Of a DNA stretch of 64,000 nt, positions 41,641-54,180 are shown piece by piece. The DNA is taken from the NCBI GenBank assembly GCA_948567375.1, contig OX419759.1, positions 13,794,744 to 13,858,743 of the forward strand, written 5' to 3'. This stretch comes from Lunularia cruciata. Taxonomy: Eukaryota > Streptophyta > Marchantiopsida > Lunulariales > Lunulariaceae. The notes below the pieces were generated by a model that was not told the DNA's origin, searched no databases, and was given only the letters and a program-made list of their open reading frames with translations. A program made the translations under genes and the position numbers. Position 1 is the first letter of the stretch. Each line of letters starts with the position of its first letter.

Positions 41641-43600
41641 ATTTTAGAATGAAGAGATTCTAGTTGGAAGGAAGTAGGTAGAAATCTATAAGTATATAAC
41701 AAACCTTTGGCCTAGTAATAATCTTTGGCATGGGAAGGTCTTCATCTTGGAAGACCTTTGGCTTAACATTCTTTATGACTACATGAAAACTTTTTTAGCC
41801 AAAGATTTCAATATTGTAATATGCATAGAGTAAATGACATGTAGGAGTTGTGATTGGCAGCCATTGCACAGCCACTTCTTAATTTTGCTTAGAATAAGAT
41901 CAATACGTAGGATTAATGATAAGCATAGTAGGTGTAATTAGAATATTTGTAGCACTCTTAGCCATTGATCATCTTCATCAAAGAGTCAGGAAACTGTATA
42001 TATAGGTTGTGACCCAAAGAAGCTATGTCCACTTCTTTGATAATATCATTATTCATTGTAAAGATATTTGAGTTCTTTGTGTTTGATTGATTTTGCTTAC
42101 ATATTTGATTGTGTACTTGGTTGAGTAGAGGTGAAGAATCTTGCAATAGAAGTGTGTGTTGGAGTACCTACTTAGCAAATTTGCATTGAATTAAGGAAGT
42201 TACCCTTGACATTCAATGGGAATTAGTGCTTGAGTACATGTCTAGGAAATTTACACATTATCAAGGAAGTAACCCTTGACATCCTCAATGAGCAAATCAA
42301 TGTGAGGAAGGGTCTTGGGAATGATGGAGCATTGAGAGTACCATGGAATAGAAAAGCCAAGTATACAATCAATTTTGGATTTTGAGCTTGATTTTTTGGT
42401 AAGTGATGCATGTAGTCTATGAAAACATTAGGATGAAAGAACCTATGGCCTAAAAAGCCATTTTAGAGGTGAAATAACTTGTGAGGAGGGACTAGTTGTT
42501 GGGCTAAACAAGAATCCTCATGAGGAAGAGGTCTTTGGCATGAAGTGCACCACCACTATCAAGAGCTTATTAGATTAGATCTTTTGTGAGAGGGTTGTTA
42601 ATTTCTCTTTCTATAGAGTGCCACAGCGGGTGTCTCTACCCTCTTTTAGGAATGGTTTTTTCCCAAGAGGTTAAACAAGCAAGAATGGACCACATGTAAC
42701 ATTGTGATAATTTATTCTCATTGATGGTCATTTTCAACCTATATCCTTGAAGGAACAATATGTTTTTACCAGTTATACTATTAGAGTGTCAACACTAGGT
42801 TGTTAGATTGCAACAATAGAATAAGCTTGAAAGATGTTACCTATCTTGGTAACTTTGGTCTAAATTCTATATAATTTTGACTCACAAATACCCATCATAA
42901 TCATTGCCTATCTTTCTCCATGTAGCAACCTTCTTTGGTCTAGGTGATTTAGATGTCATTTTCCATTGCTTGACCAAAGCTAAGTAGGTTCAGCTTCAAC
43001 TCCAAAACATAATGGACTCCTTTGATAGCTCCTTATCTTCTTGCACCAATCTCACAAGAAATCAAAATGTCTCCCATTCCAAAAACCCAAACCTTACAAT
43101 ATTCAACAAAATAGATTTGCTAGGTCTCTTCTTCAAGCTTCTTGAAATCTTGGAACTAATCTTGTTTGAAGGTTCATATGCTCTAAAGCTCCTCCACTAG
43201 CATAACAAACATCTTAGTCTAGATGTTCATAAAATTTTCTAGAAATACTAGAACTTGCAAAAAATGAGGTATTTTTGTCATTAGAGCATTGGCTTGACTT
43301 TTAGCATATATTTAATTGTGTTGTTTTCTTCTTATGAGGTTATGTTCACCTTTACTTTCTCTTTCCCAATGCTACTTTTATCTTCTTCTATGTCCCACAT
43401 TTGCAACTACCTCCATTGCTTCTTACATCAATAACTAGAATACTCTCTTGGTTGAGCTATCTGTTTTGTCTTCACTATAGTTATTCTAGGTTTCCTCTTT
43501 GATTAGTTTTATAGTGAGTCTCCAACGGGATGCTTCTCCTCAAGTATTCTATCCCATCTACTATTACATGGCAATCAACAAATAATCTAGGTGATGATTG
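41641..43600. other. Stretch without a recognisable gene
   Basis: AT-rich with only short frames. ATTTACACATTATCAAGGAAGT near 42250 repeats a nearby variant at 42170-42215, a short direct repeat of about 60 bases. Otherwise nothing I can support. Confidence 0.4.
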
Positions 43601-43910
43601 AGGAATAGTATATTCTTATAGTAGGGTTACTTCACTAGCTATTGAAATTTCTACTTGGCTAATAAAACTTGTTGTCTTGGTTTCCTAATTTTGTCTACAA
43701 TTGAAAGAATCTATGTTGGAGAACATGATTGTTCTCATAGGCATGTTGCTCATGCAAAAAAATCAACTCCACATATGGTTTCTAGTTATGCAATTGGTCA
43801 ATCTTTGTAAATACTTCTCTTCTATAGTTGCATAAACATACATTTCCATAGTTTTGTTCTTGCTTTGCAGAATTGTCTCTTCATATGTAATGGGTTGTTT
43901 TATAGTCTTT
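43600..43910 (-). pseudogene. Possible copia-type gag remnant
   Basis: The complement reads TMEMYVYATIEEKYLQRL, then TRNHMWS and EQHAYENNHVLQHRFFQL with stops between. The spacing of YL…L…MW…L and the RFFQL resemble the UBN2-type gag of copia elements. Weak, base-level evidence; it could belong with the copia piece at 38100-38590. Confidence 0.35.
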
Positions 43911-45239
43911 GTTCCATTTGTGGCACCCTAAGTCTCTTTGACTTGACGATGATAATCATCTAAAATATCAAAATCAGTTTGTTACACTCATTAAACCTAA
44001 TAATGTGTGCTCCTTATTCCCATTGTATCCCAATCTACTCTCAAATTTGAAAGATCTCTTCTAGTCTCTCAATTGATCTAATCTCACACTAAGAATACTT
44101 CTCTAACAATTTTAACACATTGGAAAATATAGGCTCATAACCTACTAAAACATTTCATGGAATTATACAAATATGCATATCCATGATGATAAAAGGCGAC
44201 AGCGTAGGAAAAATGAAGGATGGGAAGACTATCCATTATAGAACATAAGGAAGACTAAAAGATAATCAAAGCATATTTGTGGACTTTCTCTAGTTGTAGA
44301 TCTAGTCATATGAAATGAGGAATAAAATGGATAACCTGCATACAAGTATGCATGTTCTAAACTAATGGAACACTTGGATGTGTTGCTTGACCTTGCCTCT
44401 TCCAAATTGCTACATCCCAGCTGCTCAACCTTTCTTGACTGTGAAACTAGTATGTTGTGCATATAAACATCACAACACAATATATATTGCTATGTACATC
44501 ATACACTATAGAAGGAAAACTCATACATAAGCCATACATAAACTCTAAAGTGCCACAATAAATTAGTTCAGTCTCAACATGAATCACACTCAACTTGATA
44601 AAAAATCAATTCTCAACTCAATAATCTGCAAACAATGGGCACTAATTACAATCAAATGGCACCCACTCTAGCTAAGAGACTCTAGGTGATACTTGCCGGT
44701 CTTTGTCCACCATATTTAGGAACTCAAAGGCTCTATTTTAAAGAAGTGAGCTCTCAAAAGCTACACTTCAAAGGTATACCACTCTACTTGACTTGGATCT
44801 CTAGCCCTATTGGCACCATTGGTGGCCCATCTGACAATGCAAATAGTGCAAGTGATGATGGGTCATGTGTTGTGATCAATAGCCCTAACACAAAATCTAG
44901 CTGGAACTAAGTAGTCTTTGAGCAACTACTAATATAACTCTAACGGCCAAGACTATCACTTGACTATCCAAGCAAACTAGCTTTGGCATTGAAAATATTG
45001 TGATTGTTGTTATGCATATATACATTGCTACATAACATACATTATTGTCAATTTCATATACTATGGAAGCATAACTCATACAAAAGTAATACATAAACTC
45101 TTAAGTGTCACAATCACTCCCCTAGCTAATAGGTAGGTCCTTCTAACTCCAAATAGCCATCTCTTTCCAAGTATGTGATATGCCTTATTGTGGGCAAAGA
45201 TCAAGAGGCCCATTGCTATTGAGCCCCATAGTTAGTTGC
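43911..45239. other. Stretch without a gene; diverged direct repeat
   Basis: Bases near 44465-44565 (ATATATTGCTATGTACATCAT … CATAAACTCTAAAGTGCCACAAT) recur in diverged form near 45010-45115 (ATATACATTGCTACATAACAT … ATAAACTCTTAAGTGTCACAAT), a period of about 545 bases. This could mark an old LTR edge of the element to the right or a tandem duplication. No gene seen. Confidence 0.4.
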
Positions 45240-45614
45240 CTATATGTAATCTATATCACATGAAGAGTGAACTATCAATAGGTCTAAGTACATCAAGGAT
45301 ATCCACAATCCTTGAAGTGCCATTGTGAGAGGAGGAATCAAACATGCCATATAATATCCTCTCAAACAACCATCACACACCAACATAGTAGTAGCTCTAC
45401 CAAAAGAGCCACATAACATACACAACAAGCCTACACGTATAACTACCAAGCTTGGGTCCATAGTGCCATAAATTTTTGGGAGATGGCATGGCATACAATT
45501 GCAAACATGATCCTTCCAAACAACACCATCATGTCCTTCCAACATGAAGACTCCAAAAGGCAAAACCTCAGGCACTTTCAAGATAATGCAACTTGTAGTC
45601 ACATCAGGTGTCAT
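45240..45614 (-). pseudogene. PHD finger at the C-terminus of integrase
   Basis: Open for 124 residues on the minus strand. First comes a beta-rich segment with ILKVPEVLPFGVFMLEGHDG and CNCMPCHLPKIYGTMDPSL. Then CMLCGSFGRATTMLVCDGC, followed by GYYMACLIPPLTMALQGLW, which has the C-x2-C … C-x2-C … [HY]-x2-C spacing of a PHD finger up to the Trp. The expected zinc His reads Tyr (GYYMAC), and the last C-x2-C pair is missing or frameshifted. PHD fingers bind histone tails; here it sits where chromoviruses carry a chromodomain. Confidence 0.6.
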
Positions 45615-46420
45615 TAGTGTAGTCTATATACATAATCATCCAGATTAAATTGATAGGTTGATGGTTTATAACCTCCTTCTTGAATAATAACATAAAATAA
45701 GATATCCTTAAGTTGAAAAATCACAAAGTTCCAAAGGCCATCAACATTACTCTTTGAAAGGTTGAGTCCATTGAGAACATGTGCTAACCTATACATCTGG
45801 ATCATCCAAGTCCAAAACTATAATAGCATCATGACAAATAGTTGTAGGTAAATCTAGATGTTTGCCATAGAGTAGAAAGTAAAGAGAGAAGGATGCTAAG
45901 GAAGCTTGCTATTTGAACCAATAGCTCATGGCCAACCAAAGTTATTGGAGATCCCAATCTCCCAAGTGGCTTCTCTACAAACCATACTTATGCAATCCTC
46001 TCTTCATCATCCAAATTATTGTGTCTACTAAGCCATTTGCCTTAGGGTGACCTTAGGAGTGTATTATGGTGATCAATCAAAGCCTTTTTATACAAGATCT
46101 AAAACTCTCTTAAGAACTTTGTACCCTAATCAATCAAAACTTCAACTAGCATACCAAAATGACTAAGATCTAGGAATGAGTAATTTGTCTTTTTATTGGA
46201 CTTGTTTAGAAGTTCCACCAACTCAATCCACTTGGAGAAGGGCTCCACCATAACCAAAATATATTGATGATGTCTCATAATTAATAGTGAAGATCCAACA
46301 AAGTCAAAACTCTAGCGGTAACCTAAAACTATGATAGATTATGGATGAACTATGGCATGGGAGCATTAAATGATGCTCTAACTTAGTCACAAACCAAACT
46401 TGTGGTTTGTGACTAAGTTA
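45615..46420 (-). pseudogene. Integrase remnant of the PHD-type element
   Basis: The minus strand reads ILVMVEPFSKWIELVELLNK (about 46260-46200), then VLIDQGTKFL (second catalytic Asp), a HPKANGLVD segment near the Glu helix with the Glu lost, then MKRGLHKYGL and WLAMSYWFKQQASLASFSL. Frames change several times. The tail runs into the PHD finger. Confidence 0.6.
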
Positions 46421-46437
46421 GAGCATCATTTAATGCT
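46362..46437. repeat. Perfect 35-bp inverted repeat with 6-base loop
   Basis: 46362-46396 and 46403-46437 are exact complements with AACTTG between. Neighbouring sequence is old and mutated, so perfect arms point to a recent event. Fold-back template switching is the simplest explanation; a small-RNA hairpin is possible. Confidence 0.9.
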
Positions 46438-46949
46438 ACTATAAATTGGTCTGTATACCATACTACCAATAATGATTATAGAGTAAGTTATATGTATGCT
46501 TTCCTTAAAATGTCCTTGCTCCTTATGAGCATGATAAATCAATTGTGGTCTTTGAGATAGAAATGATACAACTTGCATTCTACCATCTTCTCATACACAA
46601 AGAAGGTATTTTCCCTCCAATCTGAACTATCAAACTTGCTGAAGGACACAATGTCTCTCTTTGACACCAATTGTGCTACCCATAACACTAATGCAAAGAT
46701 GATACATCACTAAGACATCATCATGAATTTTTTTTGAATTGTACCAATATTTCTACCCTTTGGATATATGATCTCAACAACTCTTCTTGTCCGTACTAAG
46801 AGAGATACCATCAAAGCCTTAGAGAATATATATAGAAAGGTAAATGTATGCCAACATGGCACAATTTGCTCATTTATCTTACCATGCTAATGTGCTTTGG
46901 TCTAATCTTACTAGCTAGGACATGGGTTTCTACTCAACCTATATAAATC

Positions 46950-47520
46950 ATGGACCACCACTCCAAGTATATCAATAACCATGAAATCATAATCTTGTAA
47001 AATCAGAGCACATCATGCAAGAATCCTTAAAAGCTTATTGGAATCTATCAACCACTTTAGTGGTTGATGAGAGTGAAGAGGTTACCAAATAGGTAACATC
47101 AAAATCTGCTACTACTATATAACATCAACATTTGTTACATATAACATCAAAATCCTACTATTTCCAAGCACTCTCTCATATGAACTATACTTTGTCTTTG
47201 CTAAATTATTAGAGCAATTAGCATAGGCCATCCTTCCCCTCATCATCTTGTTGGGTGAGCACTTTTGAAGCTCCAACATACTCTAATTAATATGAACCTT
47301 GAATGGTTGTCCTTTGATTGGTCTCCTGTGAGTAGGGATGTCAACTTCTCCTTGAGCTCTATAAAAGCTCTCTCTTGCTCATCTCCCCAACACTTCCTCT
47401 TGTGTAAGCTTGGTCAGTTTTGTCAAGGCATTGGCAATGGCACTAAATCCTCTAACATATTGCTAATAGAAGTTCACCAAACCAAGGAATGCTTACACTT
47501 GCTCACATCCATAGGCAAAG
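46950..47520 (-). pseudogene. RNase H remnant of the PHD-type element
   Basis: The minus strand reads KCWGDEQERAFIELKEKL (about 47395-47340). Further on come pieces equivalent to SVLTQQDDEGK and NNLAKTKYSSYERVLG. These are the RT connection and RNase H of a Ty3/gypsy element, broken by stops. Confidence 0.5.
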
Positions 47521-47599
47521 GAATATGTGCAACAACCTCCAGCTTGGTCTGTTGAAAGCCAAGTCCACCATGGTAGATAGTGTTACCCAAATACTAAAC

Positions 47600-48470
47600 T
47601 TGCTCATGGAAAAATTTGCAAGTCCAAAGATGTAATTTGAGTCCTGAGATCTCAATCTCTCAAATACCTCCAAAAAATATCTCTATGCTCTTCTGCAATA
47701 ATGCTTTAAACCAAAATGTCATCAATATGTTACAAAACAAAATCTAATTCTGTTAAGATCTTGTCCTTGACCCTCTAGAATTTGGCAAGAGCATTCTTTA
47801 ATCCAAATGGTAAGAACCTACATTAATACAATACATCTTTCCATAAGGATCAATAACCCAAAATGTTATCTTGGACTTGTCCTTCTCCTTGATTGACAAT
47901 TGGCAAAAAATCCAAAGTATTGAAGACCTTTTCATGCCCAATTGCATCAAAGATCTCCTCCGGTGTAGGCATGACACACTAATTAGCCCTAGTCTATTGG
48001 TTCATAGGATGGTAATCTCCACACATCTTCCTATCTGAGTAGTTGTCATAAATATCTTTCTTGGCTTGTATCATTGTAGTTAAAGTATAATCTCCATGTG
48101 AAATCTCCACCAAACCAACCTCTAAAAGGCTTCTACTCTGGCTTTGAATCAATACTCTCTCCATATCATTATATCTCTACAGATGCCAAAAGTTGATGTA
48201 TCATAAGTCAGCCAAATCCAAATACTTCATATTGAAGGCACAATTCTCTATCTTTCCACTCCTATAAGCTTAAATCCATTGTTTGGCTCCCAAGTATCCT
48301 TTGTAATTGATGTAGGGGTAGAAAATGCATTGACTAGCTACTACACCAGGCCCTTGGGAGTAATAATGTCAAACTTCCTACTACTAGAATCCACAACCTC
48401 AAAAAAGCTCATTCTATTTTGACTACAAGTTCTCCACATGTCCTCTTGTAACATCCTGAGTAGACCAAGG
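47600..48470 (-). pseudogene. Reverse transcriptase remnant of the PHD-type element
   Basis: The minus strand reads MIQAKKDIYDNYSDRKMCGDYHPMN (in two pieces), VMPTPEEIFDAIGHEKVFNT, RFLPFGLKNALAKF and HIDDILV with the catalytic Asp pair (near 47715). Stops (TAG, TAA) are spread throughout. Confidence 0.65.
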
Positions 48471-49890
48471 ATGTAACCCAAGTAAACCACACTCACCTAG
48501 ATGAACCTTCCATTAGACCACTCTCACTAGTAGCCACTAGTGGTAATCCAAGAATATCATGTCCACTTGGTCCATCACCCTTAGCATGTGCTTGAATTGT
48601 CTTAATAGGCATAGAACTCACTAGTGTCTAATTGTTAATGCATCTCAAGCACATCTTACACTACTATGCTAATCCAAGGCTCACAATCCAAGTCAAAAAA
48701 TTCAAGTCCATAGCATGACCTAATATCTAATGCTTGGATACCTCTAACACTACTAAAATAGTGGTAATACTAGTATAGAAACTCATCACCCACTCTATCT
48801 AATTGATATTGGGCTCCAACAAGTACTATAATTGTGAGTCTCAAACAAGTCCAAGGCTTCCTTCTCAAAAAGCATGTGAGCTTGGGAAACTCATGAGTGT
48901 GGGTAAAGTGGCTTTGGGCTGCCTAACAAGGTTCATCATTGCCAAATGTGACCTATCAACCACTACAAATATCAAAGATTGGCACCCAACATCTAAATAT
49001 CATTGAAAATAAGGTGGACTAGACATAGAATCCCATCATAGACACGTTGTAAGACTTTAGGTGAGGGGTTTCTCCACCAAAGAAAAAAATAGTGGGCCTA
49101 TGATTCAACTCTAGTTGCATCCAACAACATGGTAGGTCTTATCCAAGAGTGGAACTAATGTGTATTTGCCACCACCCTTTTGTAAGAATCACCCATCAAA
49201 GGAACATTCTCCAAAATGTAGGTTGGAGAAAATATGTGATGAACTTGGAGATGTTTTAGTATACATAATATCTCCCAAAACATCAAAATGGGTACCTGGT
49301 ATACCTTGACCTTGGCCAGTATGGGACTATCTCTCTCAAGATCCTAGGCCTCCAACAAGGAAATGTCTATGGGTACGGTCTTCTGATAATCCTTGACTGT
49401 TGACATTGATAAAAACTCAAGATATCAATAGACCAAGTGTGCCACATGATGTAGAGAGACTCACATATTAGTCTCATGTTTTCTCCATATACAAGTACCA
49501 TTGAACCCATATACTTGCATGTAGTATCACAACTAGTCCAATGTTAATCCTACCAAACAACTCTGATAGGCATACTCACTCCACGAGATACTACTAGGCA
49601 ATAAATGTGATATCTAAATGTGACAAGGTAAGAGACTCTAGAGACTCATCCTCACACTAGTCTCTTGGTGCTACAAAGACTCCACTCTAAGGCTATTGAA
49701 CCAATTGATCCGTATGTTTTTGCAATGCTTACTTAGACTTCCATAATAGAACATTCAAGGTAGACGGAGCAAACCCCTTGTATTCCAAATCCAAGTGATA
49801 TCCTTTGGTATTGGGGTATCCTCCATATGGACATTCTCCTCTAATAAGTCACTAGGCCAAGTAATGGACCCAATAAAAGTTCAAATTGAT
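48471..49890. other. Protease-RT spacer of the PHD-type element, no clear gene
   Basis: No frame longer than 70 codons with recognisable sequence. By position it should be the linker between protease and RT of the minus-strand element. Confidence 0.4.
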
Positions 49891-51080
49891 GCCATGATCC
49901 CTAATTGTAGTGAGCCAAGATTATTACTACTAAAGTGCACCAATAGACAATATACGTATCCCTCACTTGACTGCCAACATGGCCTATATGAGCTATCTCT
50001 TCCCAATAGTCAATACTAAAACCCATGGGATATAAAATTACTCCACCAACTAGCACATCATATGATTTTGTTATTATCACAATGACTTGAGCTCTCACCA
50101 TAGATTTATCAATTGGATAATCAGGTTGAATTGAGACAATGAGCTCCCCACATATGATGTACTATGTGAAACCAGCTCCTTGAGATGTTTGGATTTGAAA
50201 TGGACACCTCTCCACATTGGTCTATAATACCCAATTGTGCATGCATGTGCTATTGTGATATTTAGTTTGGTTTTATAAGTACTTGAGAGATATTATTTAT
50301 GTAGAGATAAATGATGAGTCTAGATTAGTCATAATCAGCTAAAGTTAGTCATAACTAAAATAGAGGGTATCTTACTTTAAAGGAAATGGAAAAGATGATC
50401 ATCTCTATTTTGGATTCTAATGTATTGACTTTGTATTATTCTTAGGTGTTTAGCTTTGAGGAAAGAGTTGAGAACTCTTAGACCCACAAGCCTTTTTGTT
50501 TTGGATTCTTCTACAGTCTAAGGATAGCCCATGTGAAGGAAACCTTGACTTAGTGAATGGGTCAAGATAAGACCACATACTGGGGGAATATTTCTATGAG
50601 GATGGATATTCCTTTAGAATTTTGACTTTTAGCCTAATAACTTGAGTTACTCCAATAATTTAGTTAGTTTGGTATATAACTATTTCACAAATATACAAAC
50701 TAGGGATGAGGAGGTACTCATCATTCTTTCATTTACAACTATCTCTCTCTCTCTCTCTCTTTGAGTTCTCTAGTGAACAATAGTTTGAGTCTTGGAATGT
50801 TAGCCTTGGACACTTTTACTTTTTATGTTTAGGGTCAACCAAAGCGTGACACTCGAGCAAAGGTAGAGGGGGAGTATGATGGATTTGGAGTTCCTTGCTA
50901 TCTTAGTCCATGATGCACTACCATAATAGCCATCAAAGGTTCATCTTGAGTGAGAGACATGCAAACTCACAAGTTTTTCATAATCCAAGATCAACAACTA
51001 TAGCCTTCTCCTGCATAAGTAGTTGCACACTAGAGTCTAAAATATATAGTGTATAAAACTTCCTTGAAGGTCTCACCAAA
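49891..51080 (-). pseudogene. Protease remnant, split by a solo LTR
   Basis: The complement of 50990-51050 reads YILDSSVQLLMQEKAIVVDL: an aspartic protease start with DSS where the usual triplet is DSG. After the solo LTR, 49901-50101 continues with KSYDVLVGGVILYPMGFSID, matching the expected later strand (YDxLVG) of the same protease type. The PHD-type element was thus interrupted here. Confidence 0.55.
50223..50971 (+). repeat. Degenerate solo LTR of the P family
   Basis: It aligns along its whole length with the P-family LTR: TATAATACCC start, GGTATT-like and TTTTTGTTTTGGATTC segments, TATACAAAC in place of TATATAAAC, and the end GCAAACTCACA. It has a (CT)n run at 50743-50760 and an insertion near 50805-50870. 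No internal sequence adjoins it on either side, so it is a solo LTR left by recombination. No clear target duplication survives. Confidence 0.8.
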
Positions 51081-54000
51081 CAGAAAATTATACTTTGGTT
51101 GTCCAATAGGACAACTCCATGTGTGAACTAAGCTCACTCAAATGTCGATCTAATTGATAGCTCTTCCAACCTAGCAGCTATTGTTGTATATAAACCACTA
51201 GTAGTTGAATAGATCCCATGCTCCTTAACCAAGCCAACTCCATCATCAACCACCTCTACTCTAGAAGTAGGAACCACATCATCCCTACTCTCACAAAGTA
51301 TGGTAGCCAACCAGAATATCAAAGCTATGTCAACTCCTAAACATGTCATTGGTTGAGAACAAAGGGAGCACATAATCAACTACTTGCCCCTAACAATATG
51401 CTATACTCAATCTGTATAATAGTAGGTAGTTGACTAGTATCTAGTCCATCATGCACTCTATCACCACCTACCACACCTGCACTAGGATATCTAGGAGCCA
51501 TGGATGTTGGCTATAGTGCCCCAGAGAGTGTGAGCAATTGGTGAAGTCTGACTAATCTACTAGCCTCTTGTCTTTGTGGGTCTAAGTCTATTGATGCTTC
51601 TCTAGGCTCTATAGTACATACCACACTCCTAGTCACTATGGTAGATGCATCTACTTGTGTTGTTCTGCACATAAAATCTAGGACATATTTATTACAAGCA
51701 TAAGAGGTAGAAGTTTAGTTTGCACGGATGTTGGAGTGATAATCTTGGCAGTTAGAATTAAATTAATAGTTGCTCAAAGATTACTTAGTGGTAGCCAAAT
51801 GTTCTGTTAGGGCTAATGATCACACTGTAGGACCCACTGGTAGGAATTTTGAGGGAGTTAAGACCATGCAACCTTGCATTTACAAGTTTAGACTAATAAA
51901 CCCAAGGCCTCCAAGTTGAGTGTGAAAAGTAGACACCATATTAACTACATCCTCCAAAAGGGTCATTTGGATGATGGAGTTAATGTAGCCATAATATGAG
52001 TGTCATCTATCCAAGATGGATGATAAAAGATAAAAGACAAAAGAAAAGAGCTATTGCCACCTGTTGTAAAGTTGTGTCATGCATGATGGCAAAGAGATCT
52101 CCCTCCTCTCCCTCTCCCAAGGGATCCCTTTGTTGTGTGCACTCAATTTATACTCTCAACATCTTGTGAGAACTCTCTTGTAGCAATAGAGGTATCTCAA
52201 TACCATAGAAAGTACAATAGAATGGGATCAAGGAAGAGATCTGATCTCCAATTGAGCAAATAGCACAAAATAATTTTAGTCAAGAGATGGTATCCAAGGA
52301 ATTGGAGACATCAACTTGCATCACTATCCAATTTGGATGAATGTCCAAGGATGCTCAAATGTATGCAATAACCATCTTGCATCCTCTTGGAGTATCCATA
52401 GCAAATTGACGGGTAGACAAGAAGGAAGAAAAATATTATTGCATCTATAAGAAAATAGTACAAGAAACCAAATGTAAAAAACATCCCCAATGGCAATGGA
52501 GCACACAACAAATTTCTCCTTTGTAAGAGTTAAGAGACAAGAAGCTCCAAATGGACAAGTTGCTCCAAGGGGCACATGGCCTGAGGTAATGCGCTAATAG
52601 ATAGCAAAGAAAAGAAGAAAACCCAAATCTAGAGTATTTGGGAACAAGTAATCCCATAGGTTCTCAAAACTAGCCCTTATGACCCCCTTGATGAGAAATG
52701 TGATGAGTGGACTAGAGCATGGGTAAAGTAGGTCTTTGTAAGCTATAGCTCTTCATTTGGCTGATAATCATTGAGGAACAAAGGAAGGTCATGAATGGCG
52801 GGGTGGATGTAGGATCTATAATTCTGATAGAGTATCAAAGGAAAAAGAGCATTGGTCTAGAGGGTGAGAGCACTTGGGCTGCCTGTCTCTACTCCCCTAC
52901 TTGACCTAACATCAAGGAACAATGGAGGTGACGATGCTCTGGAGGTAGGGTGTGCAGCTATGGAGACTCTACAATCCACTTGGCTATGGCTTGGGCCCTA
53001 ATGGTGTAATCCTCTTGGAAGGTTGCTCAATCTCTTCTCAAGAACCTATGAATCTTAGAGGTAATCTATTGATGTACCAAAGCACCTATGTGAAGGAGTA
53101 ATGTCCATTGGAAAAAGAGGGCCAATAAAATCCAAGTGGAAATATCCCTCTTGTGGTCATGAGCCAAAAAAACACAAAGTAGGAAGGAGAGTGTGGAGCC
53201 AATGAGAGGACATAGAGGCATAGGGATACTAGTATACATCCTTGGTTGCGACAAACCTGGTAAGAATACTTGGATAGAGTCTAAAGAGTGTAACAAAGAG
53301 TATCAGTCCAGGGGAGCCTGTAGAGATATTATTGGAGTATGGATGGGGCTGGGGGTAGGAATAGAAGTGGCTTTTGCCCACATATGCAAACAACAAGAAC
53401 TCCTTCTAAGCTATGCTTGGCAAATCCTTACATTAGTGGGGCAAGATATAAGGATATGTTAAGGGACCAAGTGGAGGAGAATGATCTTATGAGATGATAG
53501 GGAGGCAGAAGTGGGAGGAAGCCCCTGATAATACTGTGGGGTTGGCGGAACTATAAGGGTAAGAGGAGGGTCCAAGGTGGATGAAGCGTGTGGAGTGTTG
53601 GTGACAGGGGGCAATTGGTGGAGCATCCTCCATGAGGGAATTGCCCCTCCTATGGGGTGCATCCTTGGTATAGGAGAAGTAAGTGACTTGGGGATCAAAG
53701 GGACTCCATCTGGATAAACCTTAGCAACAATAGGTCTATGTTGAAAAAGGCAACATAAAGGTCTAACCCTTGCTTGCCCATACAAGCAGTGAGGTACTAG
53801 ATGAGGAATGATGCCTAAGGTAGTCCTTCTAGCCCCATGCCAAGGAACAAAATGGAGGCATTGGGGGAGAGACTACTGAAAATATATACATCCCAAGAGT
53901 ACAAAGAAAATTCCATGAAAAAAATGCTCGACATAGGACCAATGCTATGTATTCAAACACAAAAGAGAAAGGAAAAATGACGGAAAATAGAGAATAGAGA

Positions 54001-54180
54001 GCAGATAAGGGATGTGAGAAGAGCCTATCTATACCCATAAGAGATGTCCCTTTACCTCCAATGTCCAAGTCCCGAGTAAGTCGAATTCCCTCTTTGTGTT
54101 TGTAGTGCTCAGCTCCCTGTCCCAATTGCTTGGCAATGAAGTCTGCAATGGTGGATCTAATAATGAGCTCCTAAGGCTAT
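51081..54180. other. Decayed sequence upstream of the PHD-type element's protease
   Basis: Scattered minus-strand frames, among them 53459-53785 (Pro-rich, possibly a gag spacer) and 53829-54125. By position this should hold gag and the 5' LTR of the minus-strand element, but I cannot identify either. Confidence 0.4.

Larger units (their letters stand above)
45240..51080 (-). mobile_element. Decayed Ty3/gypsy element with a C-terminal PHD finger
   Basis: On the minus strand: protease (about 51080-49900, split by a solo LTR), RT (48470-47600), RNase H (47480-47000), integrase (46420-45850), then a C-terminal tail with a PHD finger (45614-45240). It is a different lineage from the four families to the left: the RT reads MPTPEEIFDAIGHEKVFNTL and LPFGLKNA. 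LTRs not located. All genes carry stops. Confidence 0.65.

Noticed and set aside
50890-50975. Target duplication for the solo LTR (GGTC before, AGTT after)
   Set aside because: The flanks do not match. Two transitions could explain it, but that is not evidence.
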